Positions 45,475 to 55,790 of a DNA stretch of 64,000 nt are shown here, in pieces (the first letter of the stretch is position 1; every line of letters starts with the position of its first letter). The DNA comes from Dryocosmus kuriphilus (Eukaryota > Arthropoda > Insecta > Hymenoptera > Cynipidae): the NCBI GenBank assembly GCA_038277395.1, contig CM076192.1, positions 53,057,119 to 53,121,118 of the forward strand, read 5' to 3'. The translations under genes and the position numbers were made by a program. The notes under the pieces are model-generated. The model was not told the origin of the DNA. It did no database searches and saw only the letters and a program-made list of their open reading frames with translations.

Positions 45475-45760
45475 TATGTAATGGTCATGGATGATACCAG
45501 TACAAATTATGCTTCTGGGGTTTTACTTTTAAGTCCAAAAAACCGGGCCAATCATAGGTTGCACTAAAAACAAAATAAAAAAAAATATAAAAAATGCTGT
45601 GCGGAAACCTCACAAAATAGGGGGGTGCGTCGGTCTCTATCATTAAAAAAATTTTTTCCAATGCATTTTTGAGCCACCCTATTATGTAATGGTCATGGAT
45701 GATACCAGTACAAATTATGCTTCTGGGGTTTTACTTTTAAGTCCAAAAAACCGGGCCATG
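45403..45760. repeat. Tandem duplication across the palindrome's right end
   Basis: 45403-45563 and 45601-45760 are nearly identical (CCTCACAAAATAGGGGGGTG through AAAAAACCGGGCCA), with a repeat distance of about 196 bases. It copies the last 75 bases of the palindrome plus the adjoining flank. Confidence 0.85.
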
Positions 45761-46240
45761 AAGAATTTTGATGTGTCATAGGTTGCTTAAATACACGTAT
45801 GGATCGTAAAAATTTAGAATTACAATTTTATTCTTTTCCGAGACACGAATGGTGGCGAAAAGAACGAAAGGAAAAGTTATTGCTGCTGTCCGCAGGAAGC
45901 AGTCTCACTTTTTTTTACACAATAATATATGCGATTTGTAGAGCATAAAAATGGGAAATAAAGATATTTATTTTTAAAAAATGTATTTGTAAACATAAAA
46001 AATACAAGTATCTCAAAGTAAAGATAGACTTATTTGTAGGTTATGTATCTGCAAAAGAGTTGAAATTGTTTTGAAATGCAGAATTATTTGAATTCCTTAG
46101 AATAATAGATAAGTGCATCTTAAGTAATATTATTTTAACATTATTGAATGAAAAATGATTTTATTTTTTCACATAATTTAATATTGTAGAAAAAAAATGA
46201 AACTGAATTTCGCAACTTTTAGGTGAAACGAAAAAAATAA
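45761..46240. other. AT-rich sequence, no gene
   Basis: No ORF or repeat partner was noticed. Confidence 0.4.
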
Positions 46241-46244
46241 AAAT

Positions 46245-46750
46245 CTCCCTAAATAAAATCTAAAACTTGAATTTTGTACCGCTAAATGCTAAATAATTTC
46301 AAAAACTTATCCTCCCTCTAACTGCCGTTTTCAACCTCTAAGTCTCAAAAATTGAAAAATAAATTCTTAAATATGTTCCATGTTCCTTACCTGAAATCTA
46401 AGGCATGAATTTTCTAGATTTTGTTGTTAAATAATTGCAGAAAAGTTTCATCTCCATAGCTGTCGAGGAAAGTAGTATTTTGAACCCCTAAGTGTCAAAA
46501 TTTTGGGGTTGAAAACAATTGCTTTCTCCGACAGGCACGAAGATGAAATTTTTTTTTGCAATTATTTGACATCAAAATCTGGAAAATTCATGCCACAGAT
46601 TTTACGTAAGAAACTTGAAATAAATTTTAGAGTTTTTTCCTATTTTTGATATTTAGGGGTTGAAAACGGCAAGTAAGGCACTGAAACTTTTTTCCCAATA
46701 ATTTTCCATCCAGCGCTACAAAATTCGTACTGTAGGTTTTAGGTAAGTAC
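46245..46750. repeat. ~500-base foldback
   Basis: The arms pair around a centre near 46500 (ACCCCTAAGTGTCAAAATT beside TTTGGGGTTG). Outer strings AAAACTTGAATTTTGTACCGC and GCGCTACAAAATTCGTACTG are inverted counterparts. It ends about 20 bases before the TIR of the hAT-like element. Confidence 0.7.
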
Positions 46751-46795
46751 ATTCTTGATTTTTCTTTTAAGGTAAACGTACCATTTTTTTGAACA

Positions 46796-47730
46796 GGTAC
46801 CAGTTTGTAGACACTTGTTCATATGTTTCTCCATTAATATGTCAAATGGTAAAAAACCTTAGGATAATCTTTATAAACATTATCCTGGAATAATAAGGAA
46901 TAAGACTGAAATGAGTTGTCGGTGTTAAATTTGAATATTTTAAAAATAAACCGTCGTTTTTTTATGCGAGTGTCACGTTGTAACAACGAAATCACCTCCA
47001 TCTTAGTAGAAACTGTTTTAACAGTAGATTTACGTTTGTTTATGGGAAACGCACTAAAGTCAAGGTAAGTTGGTAAAAAAAGGTTTTTTAAAATTAAGGA
47101 TGTTTATATTTTACACGAGCGTTGCTGAAAAGTCTTAATTTCTTATAATTTATTGTTAAATACAGCAGTCTACAAACTGGTACACAAAATATGTCCATGT
47201 ACCTATTTATAGGCAGTCATGTGAACTAACGTGTTTCATCTCTATATTTATGTTTATTCAGTAAATTATTATTTATTCAGTAAATAAAATTTCATTATAT
47301 ATTCTGTCTTGAAGAACTTTTCATTAAACTTAGAAAAATGTTATATACTTATAAGCAAAACTTTTTATCTTACACTTTTAGAATATAATAATAAATAATT
47401 GCATAAATACAGAGTTTAATAGTTCTTTAATAATATTTCTAAAGTTCTAATGGATTTTCATGCGAAAAACTTGTCGCTTTTCATAAAAATCTAGCACCAT
47501 CTAATACAGAAAGCTTTGATATACTCCTAAACTTTATTATAAGACGTCAGTTTATTAAAAAAAGATTAAATTATTAATAATGAAGTGATTGTTTCCATTA
47601 AAACATCATGCAAGTTAATATGAATCGTGGTTAACAAAGTAATTCGGAATAAAATTGAGTGTCCACAAAATGGTACATCCATTGTTCACAAACTGGTGCT
47701 GAAAAAAATCTAGTGTTCACAAACTGGTGC
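46796..47730. promoter_or_regulatory. Subterminal CACAAACTGGT repeats
   Basis: Five copies of (T/C)ACAAA(C/A)TGGT at the left end: 46799-46810 (reverse), 47170, 47663, 47687 and 47718. A sixth lies at 55163 next to the right TIR. Short repeated subterminal motifs are binding sites for hAT transposases in known systems; that role is inferred here. Confidence 0.6.
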
Positions 47731-47919
47731 AGCGACACTGATTGAGAAAAAAATTCATATTAAATAATAAAAGTCTGGAATTTTTTTCTTCAGTACCTAC
47801 TTTTATAACTTATTTTTGTTTTCTATCACAACAATGCAAACTTTAATACTATGATTTCGTACCAGTCTATTTTAGTCATAAGTACACGAAGAGCCCGTCG
47901 CTTCGCGCACTTGGTACCA

Positions 47920-48395
47920 ATCCTAACCTTCACAGTGAAACTTGAAGGCAGTAATGCCAATGTTGGCTCTCTGAGCTACTGTGCTTGCCTCAGGGCCGCG
48001 CGCTGGTTAGCTGCAGTTGGCGCGCAATTCAAATTGGCGTAAAAAACAATTCTTGTAATTAAAATAAATAATTAATATAAAATTTATAACAATGTATATA
48101 AAATGTATAACTTTTTATTTGAGGCAAGAGAAAAATTTACAATACATATTTTATAAATAGCAGTTAACTTTCATTTAATTCCTGAGACTAACTAATATTT
48201 CACAAAAAAATTTTGACAAATACAGTTCATATATATACATTATTGTGCATTTTATGATAATTATTTATTTTAGTTAGAAGAATTTTTTCTAATACCTATT
48301 TTGAATTGCGCGCCAACTGCAGCCAACCAGCGCGCGACCCTAACACAAGCGCTGTAGCTCAGGGAGCCAACATTCTCTGAGTGAAAGCTCATACG
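47920..48395. mobile_element. Inverted-repeat insertion inside the hAT-like element
   Basis: About 90 bases at 47955-48042 (AATGTTGGCTC, GAGCTAC, CGCGCTGGTT, GCAGTTGGCGCGCAATTCAA) are inverted at 48298-48385, around a 250-base AT-rich loop. The arms are GC-rich and well preserved. MITE-like. Confidence 0.7.
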
Positions 48396-48476
48396 GGTTA
48401 TGGCTCACGAAAACTTCTGTTTGTGAGATTCGACTAAACACTGAATAATTGAAATCTAAGAAGACCTGTCAACGAA

Positions 48477-48525
48477 ATGAAAGGATTAAAAGCTTTCTGT
48501 CTGTTTATATGCATAGTAATTAAAG
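48477..48525 (+). CDS. Possible short signal-peptide-like exon
   Basis: ATG at 48477 encodes MKGLKAFCLFICIVIK before a consensus donor AAG|GTAAGT (48526). A positively charged start and a hydrophobic core of about 11 residues resemble a signal peptide, as in first exons of secreted proteins. No second exon is identifiable and it lies inside a transposon, so chance is a serious alternative. Confidence 0.25.
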
Positions 48526-48901
48526 GTAAGTTTCTCCATTTAACCCACTAGCTTACGTAATTTGAAAATTTATCTCGCGTCAGTGTTGCTTTGTTTTCAA
48601 TTCCACGAAGAAGGCTAACGGTATTGACCTTGCTGCGGTGTTTATATTGCGATACCGCTTAACGTGGAAACGCAGAAATCGTTCTAGCGTAAAATGTTTT
48701 TGTTTATTTCTATTAAATTTCATTCTTTTTGACTACTTTTTTAAAATCTTGAGTATCAAAACTAATTCCGGGCTTATGAAATATTGGCGTGCTTTTTTTA
48801 ATCATTTACTTTTATTGAACAGAAAAAGTAAAAATTGTTTTTTAAATTAGTTTAGCGTAAAGTTTCTTTTGTCATTCGTTCAGATTTATATAATTAAAAC
48901 A

Positions 48902-49164
48902 ATGGGATCACAGCTAAAATTCACCACCTATTGTTCAAATTATAAAAGAGAGTTTCCGTGGGTCGAGAAATCTTAGCTTGGAAATAAATATGCATTTTGT
49001 GTATATTGCGGTAAGGACTTCAAGATAGATTCCATGGGAAAATCTTCTCTTGTTAGTCACTCGAGAAGCAAAAAACACACTGATAATGAAGAGGGACATA
49101 TGTACGCGAGGTCTTAATATGGCTTTTTTCTTAAAGTGAATTGATTCTTCAAATAATCCGACAA
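48902..49164 (+). pseudogene. hAT-like gene, exon 1: BED/C2H2-type zinc finger
   Basis: From the ATG at 48902 the frame reads through TTYCSNYKREFPWVEKS, then FCVYCGKDFKIDSMGKSSLV and HSRSKKHTDNE. The spacing C-x2-C ... H-x5-H is that of the N-terminal zinc finger of many hAT transposases and hAT-derived genes, which binds the element ends. In-frame stops are TAG 48974-48976 and TAA 49115-49117. Past the second, another frame (DSSNNPT) reaches the donor at 49165 and splices in frame to exon 2. So the exon is decayed but recognisable. Confidence 0.6.
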
Positions 49165-49256
49165 GTAAGTTTCTTTATACTAATATTAAATATTAAAAAG
49201 CGAATATTTCTATCAATGTTAATAAAATTTTTAAAAATTTATTATTTAATTTTCAG
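49165..49256 (+). other. Intron of the hAT-like gene
   Basis: 92 bases from GTAAGT to TTAATTTTCAG. Splicing joins ...NNPT to NSSSS in frame. Confidence 0.6.
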
Positions 49257-49899
49257 ATTCTAGTTCTTCTCACCACTACGCAGCGCGTTCTCAGGTTGCA
49301 GATAGAGGAACGGCCCCTGAGGTTGAACAGCTTCTGAGGCTGCGAATACAAGAATAAGCAGTCGCGGACAGCCGATAGGAACCAGTCGTGGGTGTGGTGA
49401 GCCCACATTGGTAAAAAATAGGTACACCACGGCCATGGTTTGGAGGGATTTACCCTCTCGCGTCCATACGCAATAGGTGGGTTCTACCAAACCGAGGCGC
49501 AGCGTGTATCCACCTAGAAACACTACCCGAATCAAATGTAAAAATCTTGTAAGGGAAAAATCCTGCTGCCCCATTGGACACCACAGCGATGACATTGCCC
49601 GCAAGGGATGTGTGGAATGATTCGCCTGTAGGGTCAACGTGATATTGATGCCAATGTGGCGCACTGCCTTTCAGGGGGACATTAGGATACGAGGATGGAA
49701 CCGTAATGTGTCTGACGACAAGTTGACACGGTCCTTGTCAAAGTCGGAAAGCTCCCATACTTAGACCTAGGGAGGTATGGGGGTTATCACTCCTGGGACG
49801 GCGGACTCACCTGCGATCGGAGCAGGATCCCTAACGTGCGGACTTTCTTAAAACTATCATGGCTAACTGACAAAAACGAACAACTACAATAAAATATCT

Positions 49900-50688
49900 T
49901 AAGGCGGGAACTCTGAACGCGCGTAGTCTAAATACTGGCGGATTTAGCGAACTCATTGAGATAGCAAAGAGATACGATATTGATATAATAGCACTTCAAG
50001 AAACCTGCTGGCCTGGCTAGTATGCATCAATCTCCAAGGATAACTACACTTTTCACTGTGGGGGAGGTAAAGGGCGCAAACTGGGACCGGGTTTCTTATT
50101 AATAAACGAATTTCGCAAGCGGTTATCGATATGCAATTCATTAACGACCGGTTATCATATATTGTACTAAAGGGTAATTTCTGCAAACAGGTGCTAATTA
50201 ACGTTTACTGCCCTACCGAGGACAAAGACGAAGATACTAAAGATCTTTTTTACGAAACAATCGAACAAGTTTTTGACAAGTTCTCGAAGTTTGACGTAAA
50301 AATAGTATTGGGAGACTTCAACGCGAAAATTGGAAAAGAACTGATGTATAGGCCTACAATAGGGTCAGAAAGCTTGCATGACGTTAGTAATGATAATGGG
50401 ACTAGAGTAATAAACTTTGCAGCTTCAAAAAACCTCGTTGTTAAAAGCACATATTTCAAGCATAAAAATACACATAAGGCCACCTGGACGTCACCAGATG
50501 GTATCACTCACAATCAGATTGATCACGATTTAATTGACAAAAGACTTCATATAAACAATCTCGATGTAAGATCTTACAGGGGAGCGGATTTAAATTCAGA
50601 CCACTTTCTCGTAATAGTGAAACTAAGATCTAGACTAGCGTTAAATAAGAAAACTAGCCCTAGCAGCCAGCAGTACGTTTCAATATAG
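49900..50688 (+). pseudogene. RTE-like endonuclease (copy B)
   Basis: Begins KAGTLNARSLNTGGFSELI then DIDIIALQETCWPG. Later IVLGDFNAKIGKE carries the catalytic block and TSPDGITHNQIDHDLID the His-containing C-terminal motif; YRGADLNSDHFLV completes the fold. Breaks: TAG at 50018-50020 and loss of one G near 50083 relative to copy A (frameshift). GDFN is intact here, unlike in copy A. Confidence 0.83.
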
Positions 50689-50699
50689 ATAAGTTTAAA

Positions 50700-51373
50700 A
50701 TGCCAACAGAAATATTTAATTACCAAGTAAAGATTTCTAATAGTTTCGATGCTCTTCAAAAAGAGGGAGACGATAGCGATAATTGTGAGGAGGACCCGGA
50801 AACCCTGTGGGGTAATATGAAAGAGTCGATAAAGACAGCCGTGAAAAGTACTATAGGTTTAAAGAAAGTAACCAAAAGCAAACCGTGGTTCGACGAAGAG
50901 TGCAAACTATGGTTTAAAAAGTGAACGAAGGCCAAAGAAATTAGTTTACAAAATAAGTGCGATCAAACACATAAGACGTATCTCGAGATTAGTAAAAGTA
51001 CAAATAGGTTTTACAGATCCAAGAAAAGGGAGTGGGAAAAGAATAAAATACTAGCAATAGACACGCGTAATAAGCGGGTGATAAGCTATTGAACGTACGC
51101 GAAGCCCCCGTTGAAGTTAATCTCTGTGAAATCCACACTGCTGATCTACTAATTGATGAGTCTGCTGATAAAGAAATAGAAATGGCCATAAAGAAGTTGA
51201 AAAATAACAAAGCCGCGAGCATTGACGAACTACCGTCAGAACTGATAAAAAATGGGGGCCCTTGCCTCACAAGCCAAATTTGTAAATTAATACGCGCAAT
51301 CTGGAAAACAGAACGCATACCGGAGGAATGGAATACCTCTATTATTATACCCATTTTCAAAAAAAGGCGATAA
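50700..51373 (+). pseudogene. RTE-like linker (copy B), internal deletion
   Basis: Reads YQVKISNSFDALQKEGDDSD and KPWFDEECKLWFKK, then a TGA at 50922-50924 where copy A has CGA. A deletion of about 200 bases near 51070 joins LAIDTRNKR to LLNVREAPVEVNL. The frame continues to EMAIKKLKNNKAASIDELPS, the start of the RT domain. Confidence 0.8.
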
Positions 51374-51407
51374 AACGAACTGTAACAATTATCGGGGAAT
51401 TTCACTT

Positions 51408-52385
51408 GTGCCTTCGTGCTATAAGATCCTGTCCAATGTAATCTTAAGTAGACTAACGCCTTTTGCTGAGGAAATCATTGGGGATTACCAGTGTGGATTA
51501 CACCGAAACCGGTCTACAAGCGATCAAATGTTTACAATTAGACAACTGTTAGGAAAGAAATGGGAATGTAATGAAGCAATACGTCAGCTATTTAACGACT
51601 TCAAAAAAGCTTACGACTCTATTATACGCGCACGAATGTACTGGATTCTGGAGTTCTTGAGTGTACCAAGGAAATTGGTTAGACTTATCGAAGTTTGCTT
51701 AAGCGGCAGTAGGGATAGGATACGCGTAAGCGGAAGTTTATCTGAAGAGTTTTTGATCCGCGATGGCCTGAAACAGGGCGATGCGCTTTCGTGCATCCTT
51801 TTCAACTTAGTTTTAGAATACGTGGTCAGAGAAGTACAAACGAATCCGTCCGGTGCTACCCTCAATGGGATAATACAAATTCTGGGATATGCGGATGATC
51901 TCACCTTACTCGGGGATGATAAAAAAACGGTAGCTAAAAATGCAGAAATCTTGATCACAAAAATAGAGGAAATAGGTTTAGTAGAAGTTAGCGAATCGAA
52001 GACAAAATATTTTATCGTCGATAGATCAGGACAAAGCAATAAAGAGGGAGATCTAATGGCCGGAAATATGAAATTTGAAAGAGTTAATAAGTTTAAATAC
52101 CTCGGGACTACTATAACTAGCGACAATAACATTAAAGCGGAAATCAACAGGCGGCTGCACGCTGGCAATCGGTGCTACTATGCAGCAAATACATTACTAA
52201 AATCGCGATCGCTATCTAGAAACATCAAAGTAAGAATTTACAAAGCGATAATAATGCCGATCGTCATGTACGGGTGCGAAACGTGGGCGCTGACGAAAGG
52301 AGAGGAGAACAGGTTTAGAGTATTCGAAAATAAAGTACTTAGAAAATTCTATGGTCCCAAAAGGGACGAAGAGACTGGTGAATGA
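51408..52385 (+). pseudogene. RTE-like reverse transcriptase (copy B)
   Basis: A 325-residue open frame, the longest RT piece in the window. Motifs: MPSCYKILSNVILSRLTPFA, YQCGLHRNRSTSDQMF, LFNDFKKAYDSI, IRDGLKQGDALSCILFNLVL, catalytic ILGYADDLTLLGDD, then FKYLGTTITSDNN and VMYGCETWALTKGEENRFRV. The upstream frame (51089-51373) joins by a one-base shift in an A-run near 51365. The frame ends in TGA at 52383, where the normal protein continues with a Trp codon. Confidence 0.87.
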
Positions 52386-52708
52386 AGAAAACTGCATAAT
52401 GATGAGCTGCATGCACTCTACGGGTCAGTAAACATTAATAGAGTAATGAAAGCGCGGAAATTAAGCTGGGCGGGACATGCTGCAAGAATGGGCAACGAAA
52501 GAACAGTGGCGCAAGTTTTGAGAGGGAAACCGATTAGTAAGAGACCTCTAGGCTGACCGAGAAACAGATGGGAGAAAAACGTAAGGGATGATCTAAAAGA
52601 GCTAGGACATGATTATTTAAACTGGTTGGAAGATGCACAGGATAGAGATACGTGGCGGTTCTGGGTAGCTGAGGCAATGAACTTCCGAGTTCGCAAAGCT
52701 ACACCATA
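52386..52708 (+). pseudogene. RTE-like C-terminal domain (copy B)
   Basis: Continues the RT frame after the TGA: LHNDELHALYGSVNINRVMK, then ARKLSWAGHAARMGNERTVA and KNVRDDLKELGHDYLNWLED, ending RVRKATP and a TAA. A second TGA lies near 52554. Confidence 0.82.
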
Positions 52709-52738
52709 ATAATAATTATGATAATAATAATAGTGTAG

Positions 52739-52833
52739 TGCAAGTAATGTTGCTGGACCTAGTCGAGACATTGCCGATTCTAAGCAAATCAGTAATGCAG
52801 ATTTAGTACCTAAAACAGCAATAAATAGCTCTG

Positions 52834-52900
<67 letters not shown>

Positions 52901-53350
52901 ATATATATACAATCTCAAGCCGTCACAAAAGCTGAAATTACTTGGTGTCTAACTGCAGTTTTTAAGCACGATAGTTTTGATAATTATGGTAATGCCGTGT
53001 CGGTTTTTCCGTTGATGTTTGAAGATAGCTTCATAGCATCTAAAATGCAGCTGCAGAAAGATAAAATAGGTTATACAGTTGTACACGGCTTAGCGCCTTA
53101 CTTTAAAAAACAATTAAAGGCCCTTATAAAGGATTGTAAACACATTGTAGTAGGTTTCGATGAAAGCCTAAACAAAATTTCACACAGGCAACAGATGAAC
53201 GTTGTTGTAAGATACTGGAATTCTGAAAAGGATGATACTGCCACTAGATATTTTTCTTCGGTTTTTCTTGAGAGTACGAAAGCCATCGACTTAAAAGAGG
53301 GTTTAAAAGAGGCAGTAGGTGTGGATAATTTATCAAAAATTATCCAATAG
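52739..53350 (+). pseudogene. hAT-like gene, exon 2 continued: N-terminal transposase region
   Basis: After the LINE the frame reads SASNVAGPSRDIADSKQISN to AINSSV, is interrupted by the (TA)n tract, and resumes QSQAVTKAEITWCLTAVFKH, VSVFPLMFEDSFIASKMQ and GLAPYFKKQLKALIKDC. The block HIVVGFDESLNKISHRQQMN contains the Asp-bearing FDES typical of hAT-like catalytic domains (first acidic residue), followed by VVVRYWNSEKDDTATRYFSS. It ends in TAG at 53348. I judge it a hAT-superfamily transposase or hAT-derived gene. The exact family is unknown to me. Confidence 0.65.
52835..52897. repeat. (TA)n microsatellite within the hAT coding exon
   Basis: About 31 TA units inserted between the codons for NSSV and QSQAV. 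The flanking coding frame is otherwise continuous. Confidence 0.9.
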
Positions 53351-53689
53351 TTAATTTCAGCATGCTCAAGCAGTTCAAAAAAGAACTGAGGGAAATCCAA
53401 ATAACTGTATTCTTATTGAAATCAGTAATTGCGGTCTTCACAACGTACATGGTGCATTTAAAACTGGTATCAAAAATTAAAAATGGGAAATCGATGTATT
53501 TTAAGGACCCTGTGTTATTTGTTCTGCGATACACCTGCTCGCCGAGTACATTATTTTAAGATAACGAATTCAAATGCATTCCCATTAAAATTTTGCTCCA
53601 TAAGATGGCTAGAAAATGGAAAAGTAGCTAGAAGAGCTTATACTATGGTACCTTTTTTAATAATATGGATTGATACTATCGAAAAAGAA
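53351..53689 (+). pseudogene. hAT-like gene, central region
   Basis: Frames shift twice. MLKQFKKELRE is followed in another frame by NNCILIEISNCGLHNVHGAF, then by LRTLCYLFCDTPARRVHYFK and FPLKFCSIRWLENGKVARRA, ending IIWIDTIEKEG at a GTAAAA donor. CGLHxxHxAF and RWLEN are motifs I associate with hAT-like proteins carrying a Cys/His insertion domain. A segment expected before MLKQF appears deleted near 53350. Confidence 0.6.
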
Positions 53690-53789
53690 GGTAAAAAAAT
53701 CCTCTAAACAAAAATGATAATTTTAAAACCATTTAAAAATTTTTTAAAGATAAGTTACTTGAAGCAAAGTGAGCCTTTTTTATTTCAGC
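53690..53789 (+). other. Probable second intron of the hAT-like gene
   Basis: From GTAAAA after the KEG codons to TTTTTTATTTCAG at about 53789, after which a coding frame (AATLVEPFLKEFQ) resumes. Confidence 0.5.
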
Positions 53790-54760
53790 TGCTACTTTGG
53801 TGGAGCCTTTTCTCAAAGAATTTCAACTGGATGCTCCAATTGCACCTTTTTTGTACGAAGATATAAAATACTTGATGATAAAAATCATGTAACGTTTTGT
53901 AAAAAAAAGAAGTTTTAGAACAAATTCTTCCATTACGGCAGTAGATTTAGGTTTTGAAACGAAAACTGTACTTGCAGCAATTAAACCTAAGCTGCCGGAC
54001 AAAAAAATAGCAAGTTTTCAAAAAGATTGCAGAAATTTTTATCTCGGCGTTATTGACAAACTGAACGAGCGTTCTACTCTGCTATAGGATAACTAGATTG
54101 ATATCTTGTATTAATCCTACTATAATAGCGGGAAGTCCTCTTGTAGCTGCAAAGCGACTTGATGGACTTTTAGATGTTTTGTGTACTAAAAATATGTGGA
54201 TCACAGGATCGACAGCAGATAAAATAAAACGCGAATATAAAAATGTGTGCAAGTTACCTGATGTGATTCAAGAAATGAAGGCCTATAAACGAGAAATAGT
54301 ACTTTCAGACCATTTTTGGGTGAAAATCATTGCTAATTGCCATAATGAAAACTCCAATCTTCTGGAATTCTTAAAATTTATATTCATTATGTCGCACGGA
54401 AATGCGGCTCTTGAGCGAGGATTTTCAGTTAATCCTGACTGTATAATAGAAAACCAAAGTCACGAAAGCCTCAAGGCATTACGTATAACGTACGATGCAA
54501 TTAACGCTGCTGGTGGCGTTCAGTCCGTCGTGATAACAAAAGGCATGATTCAAGCAGCTAAAAATGCCCATGGAAAATGTTTAGAATTCACAAAGAAAGA
54601 AAAAATGCAGAAGGATGAAAAACTAGAGGCAGAGCAGCAGAAAAAAAGAATGGCGGAAGAAATACGCCAACTCAATATTAAGAAACAAAAAGTTTTACAA
54701 GATGCTGCTGAAAAGGCTGCTGAGATTGAAGACAAAATCAAATGTCCACCAAAGAAATGA
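53790..54760 (+). pseudogene. hAT-like gene, last exon: dimerisation domain and coiled coil
   Basis: AATLVEPFLKEFQLDAPIAP and FLYEDIKYLMIKIM, a TAA near 53891, then AVDLGFETKTVLAAIKPKLP, a TAG near 54086 and an open 220-residue frame (54098-54760). The latter has ISCINPTIIAGSPLVAAKRL, FIMSHGNAALERGFSVN (corresponding to the hAT C-terminal dimerisation helix) and a Lys/Glu/Gln-rich tail of about 60 residues (QKDEKLEAEQQKKRMAEEIR) predicted to be a coiled coil. Four or more lesions over the gene make this copy non-functional. Confidence 0.65.
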
Positions 54761-55790
54761 GTTAATACACTTCAGTTATTGTTTCATATTTTATAATCTG
54801 ATTGAGTAGCTTAGTTACTCAAAGTTAAGTTTCATTAGTTGAGTAAACACGTGCAGTATTATTACTCCTTAGCTTAATCTTCAGAAGAGTAAAAGAAGTA
54901 TTATACGTATAAATAATATATGGTAAACTATATAATATGTTGGATTTCTTGATGTAATATGTTAGGTTCATAATAATAAATGTATGATGAAGCATTAAAG
55001 TGTGTTTTTACTTCCCTGGAAAATCAAGGAATTAGCCTTGAAAAACCTGGAAAACGGCTGGAATTTGAATCGGTCCTGTGGATAGACACCCTGATTTTAC
55101 ATCTCAAACACGCATTGAATTTATTTTATTCCCGATCTATCATTCCTGCATATCTTATATGTCCACAAACTGGTGGTACATTTACCTTATAAACGTTGCA
55201 AACTTCAAGTTTCATAGAAAAGATGGAAAACCCTGGAGTTCAACCAAAAATTTTAGGATTTTGAATGATCACTTTGTTGTCGGAGAAAAGTCTAAGGATT
55301 ATAAATGAGAGGCTTACAACCCTGAATTCCCTGAAATTAGAAAAAAAAAAATGATCCTCTAAACTGTCAGCAATTTTCATTTCTTAAAGAAGGATAAAAT
55401 GGAAAATAAAAAAATTTAAGTTATTGTTTCGATATTCCAAAAAAGTTTAGAAAACACACATTAAAAAATAATGGTTAATGAAAATATTTATATCAGTTTC
55501 GTATTATTCTCTTTTGGTTCTTTTTTTTCGTACTTAAAAAAAACTTCCGTTGATTGGTTTCACCACGTATTGCTAACGTGCCAACTTATCAATAAACCCG
55601 CACGTTTTGAAAGGCCTTCTTTCCTAAAGGTATCTGTTTTTATTTCTTGAAACCCAATTCGAATTATAATTACCGTCATTTTAACGTTTTAAAGAATTTT
55701 AATATCAGAAATTTAAAAATAAAATGACTTGTCTCTCGTGATTACATAGACCTTTATCTTAAATCATCCACCCATTTGAAAAAAATCTTT
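54761..55790. other. hAT 3' region and AT-rich flank
   Basis: 54761-55173 is AT-rich, with CCTGGAAAA-type repeats near 55015-55060. The right TIR lies at 55174-55190. Beyond it no gene was seen; CCCTGGAGTT-like strings recur near 55225, suggesting that the element sits within another repeat. Confidence 0.4.

Larger units (their letters stand above)
49263..52738 (+). mobile_element. RTE-like LINE, copy B, inserted in exon 2 of the hAT-like gene
   Basis: It starts just after a Ser-coding stretch (AGTTCTTCT) and ends with a CCATAATAATAATTATGATA tail. The hAT coding frame resumes immediately after it (SASNVAGPSRDIADS). It has a long 5' leader (49263-49900), then the endonuclease, linker, RT and C-terminal domain. 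Compared with copy A it reaches further 5', but it lacks about 200 bases of the linker near 51070. Exact borders are uncertain by about 15 bases; no clear target duplication. Confidence 0.8.
46768..55190 (+). mobile_element. Large hAT-like element with an intron-containing gene
   Basis: Terminal inverted repeats TAAGGTAAACGTACCA (46768-46783) and, reversed, at 55174-55189 (TGGTACATTTACCTTA). Both ends carry the motif CACAAACTGGT. Between them lies a hAT-like coding region (48.9-54.8 kb). Apart from the 3.5-kb LINE insertion and a small foldback, the element would be about 4.5 kb. No 8-base target duplication could be identified, so the boundaries are provisional. Confidence 0.6.

Noticed and set aside
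49260..49664. 134-residue minus-strand ORF
   Set aside because: Antisense of the GC-rich 5' leader of RTE-like copy B; no motif, and the sense strand explains the sequence.
52613..52918. Tyr/Ile-repeat ORF on the minus strand
   Set aside because: Translation of the (TA)n microsatellite.
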